Assembly: GCA_036939975.1 (NCBI GenBank)
Contig: JALLPB010000335.1
Location: 1 to 17,393 of the forward strand
Direction of reading: 5' to 3'
DNA from: Cyclostephanos tholiformis
Lineage: Eukaryota > Bacillariophyta > Thalassiosirophyceae > Thalassiosirales > Thalassiosiraceae
Length of the DNA stretch: 17,393 nucleotides
The translations under genes were made by a program, and so were the position numbers. This document shows, piece after piece, positions 1 through 9,447 of the stretch (positions are counted from its first letter, which is position 1; each line of letters starts with the position of its first letter). The notes below the pieces were generated by a model. That model worked only from the letters and a program-made list of their open reading frames with translations, had not been told where the DNA came from and made no database searches.

Positions 1-344
1 CTTAAAGCACTCCTAGAAAGGCGAGTTGTGTGTAAATCGACCAAAAAAGTGGTCCGAAAAGCGGTTAAACTCTCTGTACACCTCAAAAAAAAAAAGTACT
101 GTAGAGAGAATCAGCGGTCGTCCGACCAATAATTTAGCTGTCACACTCCCGGTCTATGGTAGTGTACCTATTGCTGATTTACTGATTCCTAGGCTCACTG
201 CAGAGCCATACGTAGTGACATTGATGTACGATAGCAGAGAGTCGAGTGTCCAAAGAAAGAAAGGCGTGGGAGCGGGCGGGGCCGGGGCCGGGGCCGGGGC
301 CGGGGGGGGTGACTTTTCATACCATACACACCTTGTTTATCACC
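1..344. other. upstream region of the RING1-like gene, no gene seen
   Basis: I find no convincing gene here. Plus-strand reading frames are open across parts of it, but they show no recognisable domain, and one is driven by a Gly/Ala low-complexity repeat from the GGGGCC tract. The right end must hold the promoter and 5' untranslated region of the RING1-like gene, because the start codon at 345 has a good context (A at -3). Confidence 0.5.
278..309 (+). repeat. (GGGGCC)4 tract followed by G8
   Basis: Four perfect copies of the hexamer GGGGCC occupy 278-301, followed directly by eight G residues at 302-309. The tract ends 35 bp before the predicted start codon of the RING1-like gene, so it lies in its promoter or 5' leader. 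Runs of four or more G separated by CC are a classic G-quadruplex pattern on the plus (sense) strand. Whether it forms in DNA or mRNA here is inference. Confidence 0.9.
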
Positions 345-1658
345 ATGAGCAAACGTTCCCCGGCGACACAGCAAAATACGCCTGCGCCTCTCGCGAATGC
401 AGGCGGGGAGCCGATCATCTTCAATCCTGTATCAAAATGGCAAGAATATGTCGAAGTCCCTGGATTGACGCTGTTCGACATACACCGCGAGCCGCGTAGA
501 GTTAACGAAGATCCCACCGCGAGGGTTCGGCTTCAGCTCAAGGTGCGTGCACACCCCCTTTGACGATTGCCATAAACATTGCTGATAGTCGGACCAATAG
601 CCCGAATATCATTTTTCTGTCTCTCACACATTTTTGTTGAATACTCGCATTTATGCGCATCACAGGTATTGGGCCCCGAGTTTCACTGTCCCATCTGCCT
701 CGGTTACATCAGAAACACACGAATCGTCAAGGAGTGTCTGCATAGGTTCTGCCACGATTGCATTGAAAAGTGTTTGAGGGTCGGAAAGAAGCAGTGCCCG
801 CAGTGCAGGATTCATATCCCTTCTAGGAGGAGCTTCCGGTAAGTTGTCCACGCAAAAAGGGTCCCCCCCCACACATCTATCGAGGACTGTTGTGAGAAAT
901 GCGAACTAATGTTTTGTTCCATGTTTATGTACACACAAAGGCCGGATACCAACTTTGATGAACTTATCAAGAGCATTTATGGTGACTTAGAGCAGCTTGA
1001 GGAATTCGAGGAGAAAGAAATCGAAAAGTTGAACAAAAAGAATATAAACAACGCTTATTCAGAGAGTTGCAAGAGAGGGATGTTGTATCAAACCGAACAA
1101 CGGGTGGGTGATTTTTTAGTTTCATGGTGCAAAAAATATACTTTGTTAAATGTTCTCTCAAGTATGCTAGATTTTTTTTCGTCTTTGATTGCACAGAAAA
1201 AGAGGGCTGCGATTCCGGGTGCGTTGGGGGAAACAGTGAACCTCCCTGCGAGGGGTATCGTAGGGCTGACAGAATCCCCCTTAATTGAGATAATCCTTCG
1301 ACGTCATCCACAAGAGACAGCGGTTGACAGGCTGAGGAAGGAATACATTCGAACTTCTAAAGAGATGACGGTGGAAAAGTTGAAAATATTCTTGGGGAGG
1401 AAATTGAGTTATTCGCCCTATATACATTTTCAGGTGCGTGGAATATAACATTCTCTGCTCGGACCAAATGTGATGATACCATACTCATTTATTACCCCAT
1501 TACTTAAGATTTTGGCAACTGTCGACGATAATGCTGTCGTGCTCCCGAATGACATCACTTTGGGCGTTGTTCATCGGGAAATTTGTGACAATCCGATGAA
1601 TTACGAGATGATTCTTCATTATCGCATACTTCCTCAGGCGCGCCATTATTCTGGTTGA
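345..1658 (+). CDS. RING1/RING2-like PRC1 E3 ubiquitin ligase (RING + RAWUL)
   Basis: Five exons: 345-542, 666-838, 941-1103, 1197-1433 and 1509-1658, giving 306 residues. A C3HC4 RING finger spans about residues 74-113 (Cys74, Cys77, Cys90, His92, Cys95, Cys98, Cys110, Cys113). It holds the block KECLHRFCHDCI and is followed by RRSFRPDTNFDELI, which closely matches the RING1/RING2 pattern after the RING (RRSLRPDPNFDALI). Residues 30-66 fit the helical segment before the RING in that family. Residues ~205-300 fit a RAWUL ubiquitin-like domain, with the typical KEYIRTS...TVEKLK segment. By family knowledge the protein is the catalytic subunit of Polycomb repressive complex 1, which mono-ubiquitinates histone H2A. 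The start has A at -3. Intron 3 (1104-1196) is 93 bp and stop-free in frame, so retention would add 31 residues. All four introns (123, 102, 93, 75 bp) are multiples of three. The RING1 family call is secure; complex membership is inferred. Confidence 0.93.
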
Positions 1659-1808
1659 TCCATTGTTTATTTGAAGTTCGTAATGGAAAGGCCAGGATAT
1701 ATTCTCGGCTCCCTATATTTCTAGTTCACTTATAATTGCCTGATTCATCTCACTCATTCATGCACGTTCCTCGGCAAACACTACACCAAAGGATTCCTTA
1801 TATTAACA
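1659..1808. terminator. shared 3' region of convergent genes
   Basis: A 150-bp gap lies between the stop codon of the plus-strand RING1-like gene and the stop codon of the minus-strand basic-protein gene. Both 3' untranslated regions and polyadenylation sites must fit here or overlap. I see no canonical AATAAA on either strand. AT-rich stretches are present near 1660-1680 and 1790-1810. Confidence 0.4.
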
Positions 1809-2432
1809 TTACCCCTTCCTGCAAGTATTAGCCCACTTCTTGACCTTGTATCTCCTCCTAATACGCGAGCACGGCCTTTTCCCGTGGTTTGCCCTCTTGG
1901 GCTTGCGCGCGTTTCTATTCATCACTTGAAATGTACGCCGCTGATGCTGATGAGGCCGAAATGGCGAGCCCAAAGCCTCCGATGTAGTTCTCGGCAGAAG
2001 CGCAATACGCAATGAGACTTTCGTCCATTGGATATCATTGTAATCCCCCTTTTGTTCTTGCTGCCGAGGCGGTTCGGCTACGCCCACAGTAGTAGGCGTA
2101 TTGCTCGGCATACGAGCGATACGCAATGATTCCAACATATATTGGAGATTATTAATATTTTCGTTTTGTTTCTTGCGAGTGTATTCCAAAACTGATTTCC
2201 AAACTAGCCTTTCGGCGATGCCATCGCCTCGATTATTGTGCGAGGGCATTAATGTCGTTGTGCTGGTGAATCGACCGTATCGGTCGTCAGGGGGGGGTGA
2301 TTTCTTAGATGCCGCCGATGGGGCGGTGGAGAATAGTGAAATGAAACCAATGCTTGACTTTGAGGCGATTGATCGAGCTATCGGTGGAGCCGATCGGATG
2401 CTAGCCGTGAGCATTCCGAAGGAGGCCATCAT
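1809..2432 (-). CDS. probable mitochondrial basic protein, unknown function
   Basis: Single exon, 207 residues, with tandem Met codons at 2432 and 2429. Residues 1-50 are rich in Ser, Ala and Arg with hardly any acidic residue, as in a mitochondrial presequence. A short motif of the form SLRIAxxP occurs twice (from residues 102 and 140), and the DNA behind it is duplicated. The tail (164-207) is strongly basic, with the pattern NRNARKPKRANHGKRPCSR followed by RRR. That kind of tail is common in rRNA-binding mitochondrial ribosomal proteins, but I cannot match it to a named family. The gene is convergent with the RING1-like gene and divergent from RPB5 across a 138-bp gap. An opposite-strand frame inside it (2101-2442) has no recognisable content, and targeting plus tail favour the minus strand. 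Function unknown; the ribosomal idea is a guess. Confidence 0.68.
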   Translation of the reverse strand: MMASFGMLTASIRSAPPIARSIASKSSIGFISLFSTAPSAASKKSPPPDDRYGRFTSTTTLMPSHNNRGDGIAERLVWKSVLEYTRKKQNENINNLQYMLESLRIARMPSNTPTTVGVAEPPRQQEQKGDYNDIQWTKVSLRIALLPRTTSEALGSPFRPHQHQRRTFQVMNRNARKPKRANHGKRPCSRIRRRYKVKKWANTCRKG

Positions 2433-2570
2433 GGCTGGGTAGTACTATTTATTTCGCGTGTTGGGCAGCTGGAAATGTTTCACTTCACTATGAGAGATGT
2501 TGTATCTCCTACCGTCTGTCCGTCGTAACCTCCCCCAACTAAAAAAGCAAAAATAATAAATTGACGCACG
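2433..2570. promoter_or_regulatory. short divergent promoter region
   Basis: These 138 bp separate the start codons of the minus-strand basic-protein gene and plus-strand RPB5, so both promoters must share them. The RPB5 side carries an A-rich stretch (around 2540-2560) just before the start codon. No TATA box or other named element is clear. Confidence 0.45.
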
Positions 2571-3506
2571 ATGATGGACTTCGAGCAGGCAACAAACGAG
2601 TCGTCAGGCATCACCCGCATCGACCGCGGCTCTGGCACCCTGACGACGGAGGCATCACGTCTCTTCCGCGTTTATAAAACCATCAGCGCAATGTTGTCCA
2701 AGCGAGGCTACATGGTCAGCCGAGAAATGAAAGAAATGACCCCGATGGACTTTACGCAAAGATTTGGGGAGTACCCGTCAAGGGAGGGATTGACCATTCT
2801 AGTGGTAAGAGAAACGAATTCTCCCCCGTATTGTTATGCCAACAACGTTGCCATCAGATCCACCACAAATGACAACGTTCGTACTCGTTATTATTGATGA
2901 ATTCTCATTTCCTTTACCACAATCAAAATATTACATGTTATCGAAATCGATTAAAAAAAAAATAGGAAAAAGCAGACGATGAAACGAATCAACTATTCGT
3001 ATTTTTCCCTGAGGATGAGAAAGTTGGTGTTAAGCCCATTAAAATATTAACGGATCGTATGAAGGATGAAAATGTCTCCAACGCCATATTGGTCTTGCGG
3101 GGGGATATCACTCCATTTGCTAAGCAGGCCGTGCAGGAAATGAGTGATAGTTTTAGGATTGAACACTTCAAGGAGGCGGAGCTTCTGGTAGACATCACCG
3201 ATCACATACTGGTGCGTATTGCTTTTCGCGTTCGAATTATGTTAATTTATTCTTGCTCTGGCGCGCGTTAACATCGTTCTTTGATTACTATGCAACCAAT
3301 TCAAGGTTCCGGAACATCAAGTCCTCTCCCAAAATGAGAAACAGGAACTTCTCAAGCGATACCGTCTTCGTGATACACAGCTTCCACGCATTCAACCGAA
3401 CGATCCAGTGGCTAGATATTATGGAATGAAAAGGGGTCAGGTGGTTAAAATTATTCGGCCGAGCGAGACAGCTGGCCGCTATGTTACATATCGTATTTGC
3501 ATGTAG
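2571..3506 (+). CDS. RPB5: DNA-directed RNA polymerase subunit RPB5 (RPABC1)
   Basis: Three exons: 2571-2804, 2966-3211 and 3306-3506, giving 226 residues (human RPB5 is 210). The protein is shared by RNA polymerases I, II and III and sits at the downstream DNA jaw. The N-terminal domain begins near residue 28 ([12 protein letters not shown], then LSKRGYMV) and contains LTILV and [12 protein letters not shown]. The C-terminal assembly domain (~160-226) is nearly family consensus: [41 protein letters not shown]. The first intron acceptor was placed at 2965 because only this AG keeps phase 0, giving Glu-Lys before the conserved [12 protein letters not shown] stretch. Two Met codons stand in tandem at the start, with A at -3, and about 20 extra residues precede the conserved domain. 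Its stop lies 108 bp from that of the convergent remodeller gene. Confidence 0.97.
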
Positions 3507-3614
3507 GGAAGCTCAAAAAATGTTGCTTGACGAAACCACTCGTACAACCCTGGGAGTTGTAAGAAAAAATTGATATAATAATGTAAAGATTTTATCATGG
3601 AAATCACCTCCTTC
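3507..3614. terminator. shared 3' region of RPB5 and the remodeller gene
   Basis: A 108-bp AT-rich gap lies between two convergent stop codons. Both transcripts must end here or overlap. No exact AATAAA is present on either strand. The T/A-rich part near 3565-3600 is the likely region for cleavage signals. Confidence 0.4.
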
Positions 3615-6600
3615 TTAGTCAATATCAGAGTTGTCGTCGGATTCACAGTCGGAATCTGATTCTTCGTCAGAATCAAGCGCCGTGGCAGGTGGAGTTGCAT
3701 TATTTCCAAGTGGCTCTTTCTTCTTTCCTAGAGAAAGCTTGATTCGAACAGGCTTCTTCGATACTGCAACACTAGCACCGAGATCATGCTTAACGTAATC
3801 AGTGAGAGCATTCTTCTCCACGAGCCTGTTTAGTTCACCTCTGATAACATTAGCGTCATTGACAATCCACGAGCCTTCACCATTGTAGGTTAATGCATTC
3901 TTGAACAGGGTGTTCCAATCATCTAGAAAGTCATTAGCAGATGAGTAAAGCTTTGCGCGGCACTTTCGAAGTATATCATTCATACCAATTGGTTTCTCGA
4001 TCAATTGATAGTAGTCAGGGTAAGTCTGGGGGCATGGCTTCTCCAAAAATATTTCAGAAAGTTTTCGTTTCGAACCCTTTTCTTTCAAGTAAATGATGGA
4101 CCGCGTAATACTGAGGAGCTTGTCATATATGGCATTGGAAACTTCTCCACCTCCAAAACCCTTAGCAAATGAGGAGCCTGCCTTCGATCGTGAGGAGGTC
4201 TCATCAATCTGGAGATGCTTGGTTTTGCTTCGTTTCCTCCCACCATCATCATGCTCAAGGATGAGGGAAGTATCAACAGAGTTGCGACTACGCTTCTTTT
4301 TTCTTTTCTTTTTGCCATTTTCCTCTTCAGTAGCTTTTTTGTCCATCATGCGACAGAATTGCTTCTCGGTCAAGCCATCGTCATACACTTTATCTCCAGC
4401 AGCTGCGCGGCGCTTTCCGAGGAGCTGGTCATCATCATAAAGTTCTTCGGATTTACCATTGGGGTAGCGAATCCAATCCGGGCAATCGTTAAGATCAGCA
4501 TACAAAGCAGGAGCATTCATCGTGCCCAGGTCCATCTTGCAGTACAACTTGTAATCATCATCATTGGTGCTGATCATTTCGTTTAGGAGATCACCAGAAT
4601 ATTCTTCCTCCCCATCTTCTGTGTCCTTCTCGAAGTCCTCTTCAGATGTGGCTGCACCTTGAGCACTCTGGTTTTGGTCGAAATTGTCCAGAAGAAGTTC
4701 CATCATTTTTAACCTTTCCAGGCTGTTGTCCTCCTTGTCTTGTCCACTCTTGTCGAACTTTCCTGCTTCCACAACAAGTTCATTCATTTGAAGTTTTTCT
4801 GTAGCACGGCTAAGTATTTTTTCCTCTACTGGCGATTGAGTGATGATGCGAAAAACTCGTACGTCCTTCCTTTGACCTATCCTATGTGCACGGTCTTGAG
4901 CCTGCAGGTCCATCATTGGATTCCAGTCACTGTCAATTTGGGAATATAAGAAAAGGCTGGAGGTGGCTGAGGTAATGAGAAGGAAACACAACACAACTCA
5001 CCTGTCAAATATGATAACTGTATCAGCAGTTGCCAAATTAAGCCCAAGCCCTCCAGCACGAGTAGACAAGAGAAAAATAAAGTAGGGCGAGTCCGGGGCA
5101 TTGAACATGTACATCCGCTTTTCGCGCTCATCGGCAGTGGTAGACCCATCGAGGCGGAGCGAGGTGAATCCGCGATAGGCAAAGTAATCTTCAAGTATAG
5201 GCATCATTTTTGTCATTTGAGTAAACATAAGCACACGATGTCCGGCAGCCTTCAACTTCGGGAGCATCCTATCCAACAGCTGAACCTTGCCAGAACTACG
5301 AATGACATCATCATTGATGTGATATCCATCCTGGGAAAATAAATACGGGTGATTGCACACCTTCCGGAGTTGCATGACAACATTATTCAGTCCACGGTTG
5401 AAGTTCTTGGTGGCGGCTTCTCCCGCAATCTTGCGACTAATTTGTTTGTATAATTCCTTCTGCCAAGATGATAACTCGCATCGAATCACCTTCTCAACCT
5501 TTTCAGGAAGCTGATCAAGAACTTCGCTTTTAATGCGTCGAAGCATGAAGGGGCGTAGCAATTCGTGTAGGCGATGAATGATGAGCATGCGCTCCTCGTT
5601 GGACAGTAGTTCGTTTGATGAGTCATCGCCATTTTCACCGATGGCGTTTTTACCGAAAGATGAGAAGGGCTTGTTGAACCTTAAATAATGCAAGGTGTTG
5701 TAAGACAAAAATGTGAGGACGGCAACAATACATAGCTGAGCAGCAACCTAATGAAGAAGGCTTCAGCTAATGCGTATCCACCAAAAACAACGCACCATTG
5801 GTCGAAACTTTCTGCTGAGTTAAAAATGGTAGGCAGCAAAAAATTCAATAATGCCCAGAGCTCTGGTAGGTTATTCTGAAGTGGCGTTCCCGTCAACAGC
5901 ACCCGACGCCTTGTCTGGTACTGCGTCCCGAGCGTAATCGAAAATTTGGATTGGTTATTTTTCATGCGATGTCCCTCATCTACAATCGCATATTGCCATG
6001 CGATCTTCTTGAGGCTGCCCTTGTCTCGGATTACAAATTCATAAGTTGTTAATAACACGTTAAAGTGTCCATCAGCAACTTCGTCGCGAAACAATTGTTT
6101 CCGTTGCTGTGGCGTGCCTTTGTAGCACACCAGAGTGGCGGCGGGTAGCCATTTTGCAAATTCATTCACCCAGTTCGATAAAGTGGATAGGGGGACAATA
6201 ACAAGGTATGGTCCTAGGATTTGCTTTGCTTCGATGAGATACGCAATCAATGATATAGTCTGAATTGTTTTTCCTTTGGTGTGTGAAAAATAATTAGAAA
6301 CGAAGGATTCATGATAATAATTGTTAGAGAGTAGCAGAATATGGTCTAGAAAGTCTTACCGAGCCCCATTTCATCAGCAAGAATCCCGTTTAAGCGGTTA
6401 TTGTACAGGCTAACCAACCACTGCAATCCTGAAAGCTGATACTCCTTCAGTTCTCCTCCAACAAGTAAACTAGGCTGCCTGACCTGTTCATTCTTGACGT
6501 GCGCAGTCTCATAATATGATCCCCCGGTAACATCTTGTGTGAATTCAGCTTGGATGGTGCCCTCGCCACCCCTTAATTTGATATCTTCTTCTTCCTCCTC

Positions 6601-9447
6601 GGCACGACTCGCCAATAAGGTCGATATACGATTCATGCATTCATCAGTCTTGTCCAACAAATATTTCAACCTTTCATTCTTTGTATCCTCGAGCAAACTC
6701 GTGTACGCAGCCATATCATTGGCACGCAGTGCGGCAATACGCGCCTTCTCCGCTGTCTCGGTTTCCTTTTCCTTGGCGACTTCTGCCTTGCGAAGCTGAT
6801 CTCTAATAGCTCGCGCTATCTTAGCACATTCGTTCCTCTTCAATCTATGGAACTTGTAAAATTCTGTTTGATGAGCGACGATAGCCTTCAGCAATTCTTT
6901 ATGTCGTTTGGCAAGCGCGACAGCGGTCATTTCACGAGCACGGCGGATGTGTTTGTCCAGAAATTTACCCTCACGTTTAGGTTGGAGCTTCAGTCGTTTT
7001 TGGACGCTGTGTGTCCGTTGTGTATCGAGGAGTTTGTTAGATATAGCCAGAGAACGCTTTCGACGAAGCTCTTCTTTCGATGGTGAAACGGTTGGTGGTT
7101 GGGGTCGTAATAGCAATTGTTTACGAATGAAATCCACAGCCTTCTGAGAGTTTTCTGGTTGAGACATGAGTGTTTTTTCCCTTTCCCCTTCACGGGAACG
7201 ATGTAATGCTGTAACCAATGCGGCCTCGCCGTCTAAGCACAGGCTCGTTCCCCCCCACATACTTTGCCGTAAAACTACATTGGTACGCTGCCCCTTACTT
7301 TGCTGCGGCTGAGGCAATCCCTTGGCGTGAGTCTTCACTACCAGCCCGAACCCCGTACGACCCCAACCCTTCATTCGGTTGAACAACTCAGTGTTTCGTC
7401 GCGCTGCCTCCTGTGTAGCGCGTTTCTCGGCCTCGGCCTCCTTCAGCTTGCGTTGATCTTCCATCATCTTGCGTTTCTTTTCCTGTTGATGCTGTGATTG
7501 AAGTTGTTGTTTGCGGGCTTCCTCCTGCCGACGCTGTGTCGCAATGTTAATTTGTTGGGCCTGGAATTGTTGTTGATACGTCGTCAATTGGGCTGTGTGG
7601 GGGAGGTTCATCTGTTGCTGTTGCATTTGTTGTTGCTGCCGTTGCTGCGCCAGCTGGGCGACTTGATGTTGTTGTGCCTGAAGCTGGGCGGCCTGTTGTT
7701 GCTGTTGCATTTGTTGTTGCTGTTGCATTTGTTGTTGCTGACGCTGCTGCGCCTGAAGCTGGGCGGCTTGTTGCTGCCGCGCTTGAAGCTGGACGGCTTG
7801 TTGTTGTTGTGCCTGCTGTTGTTGTTGATACATTCGATTCTGCTGCTCAAGGGCAGCTGAAGGCTGGCTATATTGCACTGTGCTGCCATTTGACAGTTGG
7901 CCTGAGAACATTTGCTGCATTTTTACATTGGCCGAGACAGAAGGTGGTGGCTGTTGGGGATAGGACGGTGCAGTTCGCTGTGATATGCTCGGATGATGGA
8001 CCAAACCCACCTGTGTTTGTAGATGTTGCGGTTGCAACTGATTCTGATGCACCTGCTGCGGCAAAACAGGCCTTTGCTGCAACCCCTGTCCCTGCTGACC
8101 CTGGGTGACCCCAACTTGCTGACTTGCCTGACCACCAGTCTTGACCCTGTCCTCCCTGTTACGTTTGTCACGCTCCCTTGCCACTGCAGCAGCATTCAAT
8201 ATAGCTCTTTCGGGCAATCCTTCCGCTATGGCACGCTGTAAGCATTTTGGGTCGATGATACCATTTGGATGACGAATGGCTGATAGGACAGCCTCTCGTA
8301 GTGCAACCTTGGCTTGGGGTGTGAGATGAAATCGTTGCTTCGCTTGTTGGGACGAGGTTTGCTGTGCAGATGATTGCCCAGACATGTGAGAGGAGTGAGG
8401 TTGTTGCTGATGTGGTTGGGAGGTGGGAATTCCCTGGCTTTGCGGCGTCTGCTGGCCGATTTGATGAAGAATAGCCACTCTATTAGATTGTTGTTGTTGC
8501 TGTTGGTGCGCCTGCTGCTGATGTTGCTGGGTTGCATGCTGCACTTGTTGGATTGATTGAGACGGCATCTGCCTCTGCTGCTGCTGCTGCTGGTGGTGGT
8601 GGTTTGCAGGCTGCACTTGTTGGATTGATTGAGACGGCATCTGCCTCTGCTGCTGCTGAATGATCTGAGCGTGAGGCTGCTGTTGATAAGTTGGCTGCAT
8701 CACCTGCTGCGTAAGGGCTACGTTGGCCATACCATAACCAGCAGTTGGGGGTTGCTGCTGGTGCTTCATATTTTTTTTTGGAGCATGGGTATAAGCAGTA
8801 GTGGAGGGGCGTTGCGTCGGCTGCTGCTGAGGCTGAATGGTGGGCGTAGAACTTAGCGGCGCTTGATGCAGCTGAGGATGCTGACGAGATTGATACATAG
8901 AACGCAATAGGTCCGTCTTGGAGGCTCCTGTAGGAGGCGTAGACGTTGGAATGGCTCCGACGGGGGCTGATGCTTCTCCAATGCCTAGAGGATTCGGCAC
9001 GCCATATCCAAGACCAGCGCCGCCAGCCCCGGGAGGGGCAGTTCGGTGGTCGTACATATTCTGTTGTGGGGGAGAGGTGAACGTGGGAGGAGCAACCAGC
9101 TGCTGCTGCTGTTGTTGTTGCTGCTGATGGTGCTGGTTCGGGACTGACTGCTGCCCAAAGACGCCCTGTTGGGTCTGCATCGGACGCCCAGCGGCCGCTG
9201 ATGCGACGACTCGATATTGAGCGTTATTCGCATTGGCTTGGGATTTATAATTTGTGGGAGAATAATTAGGAATGTCCCCGCCCCCCGATGGGACGTTATT
9301 AGACTGCAGCATGCCTGGTTGCGGGATTGCGGCATGTTGAACGGACGCATTATTGAGAATGTGATTCGTCGGATTTAGATGCTGATTCGAGGGATTAGAT
9401 TGCTGAGCATTGGTAAAGCCTGAAGTGCTGTTGTAAAATGGATCCAT
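3615..9447 (-). CDS. SWI/SNF ATPase of the Brahma/SNF2/STH1 type
   Basis: Four exons on the minus strand: 9447-6360, 6273-5796, 5679-5002 and 4929-3615, giving 1852 residues. Residues 1-650 are Gln-rich and low complexity. An HSA domain, which binds actin-related proteins, lies at ~830-900. The SNF2 helicase follows: Walker A DEMGLGKT at 1025-1032 (split by intron 1 after the Gly of GLG), DEGH at 1128-1131, TGTPLQNN at 1157-1164, [11 protein letters not shown] at 1394-1404 and QDRAHRIGQ at 1426-1434. An SnAC-like segment ([20 protein letters not shown]) is at ~1529-1548. A bromodomain spans ~1685-1790 ([14 protein letters not shown]; Asn1764 in YN at the acetyl-lysine site), before an acidic tail. 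HSA, SNF2, SnAC and bromodomain in this order define the BRM/SNF2/STH1 subfamily, the nucleosome-sliding motor of SWI/SNF. I do not see a normal QLQ domain: residues 371-434 in its place read differently. All three junctions fit phase. Confidence 0.95.
7593..7833 (-). repeat. imperfect CAG/CAA-type glutamine repeat tract
   Basis: On the plus strand this appears as long runs of TTG, CTG and TGC triplets; on the coding strand it gives polyglutamine broken by Met, Ala, Leu and Arg. It encodes about residues 540-615 of the remodeller and contains several near-copies of AQLQAQQ. CAA and CAG codons are mixed, which tends to stabilise such tracts. It produces long, Leu-rich spurious frames on the opposite strand. 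Confidence 0.8.
8532..8658 (-). repeat. 55-bp direct repeat, 72-bp offset, in the Gln-rich region
   Basis: The segments 8532-8586 and 8604-8658 are identical except for one base. The offset is 72 bp, or 24 codons, so the frame is kept. The repeat encodes two copies of a unit containing [12 protein letters not shown] near residues 268-303 of the remodeller, separated by a His/Gln run. It looks like a recent tandem duplication. Confidence 0.85.
9090..9140 (-). repeat. CTG/TTG triplet run (polyglutamine)
   Basis: A run of CTG and TTG triplets on the plus strand encodes a Gln stretch at about residues 104-117 of the remodeller, preceded by two His residues. CAG and CAA codons are mixed on the coding strand. 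Its length is likely to vary between alleles. Confidence 0.75.

Noticed and set aside
26..499. 157-codon plus-strand frame over the upstream region and first RING1 exon
   Set aside because: Its middle is Gly/Ala repeat from the GGGGCC tract, and it overlaps the well-supported RING1 exon in another frame.
2101..2442. 113-codon plus-strand frame opposite the basic-protein gene
   Set aside because: No recognisable content. The minus strand has a presequence-like N-terminus and a structured basic tail.
7498..7860. Leu-rich plus-strand frame
   Set aside because: It is the reverse complement of the polyglutamine codons of the remodeller; CAG/CAA repeats give Leu runs on the other strand.
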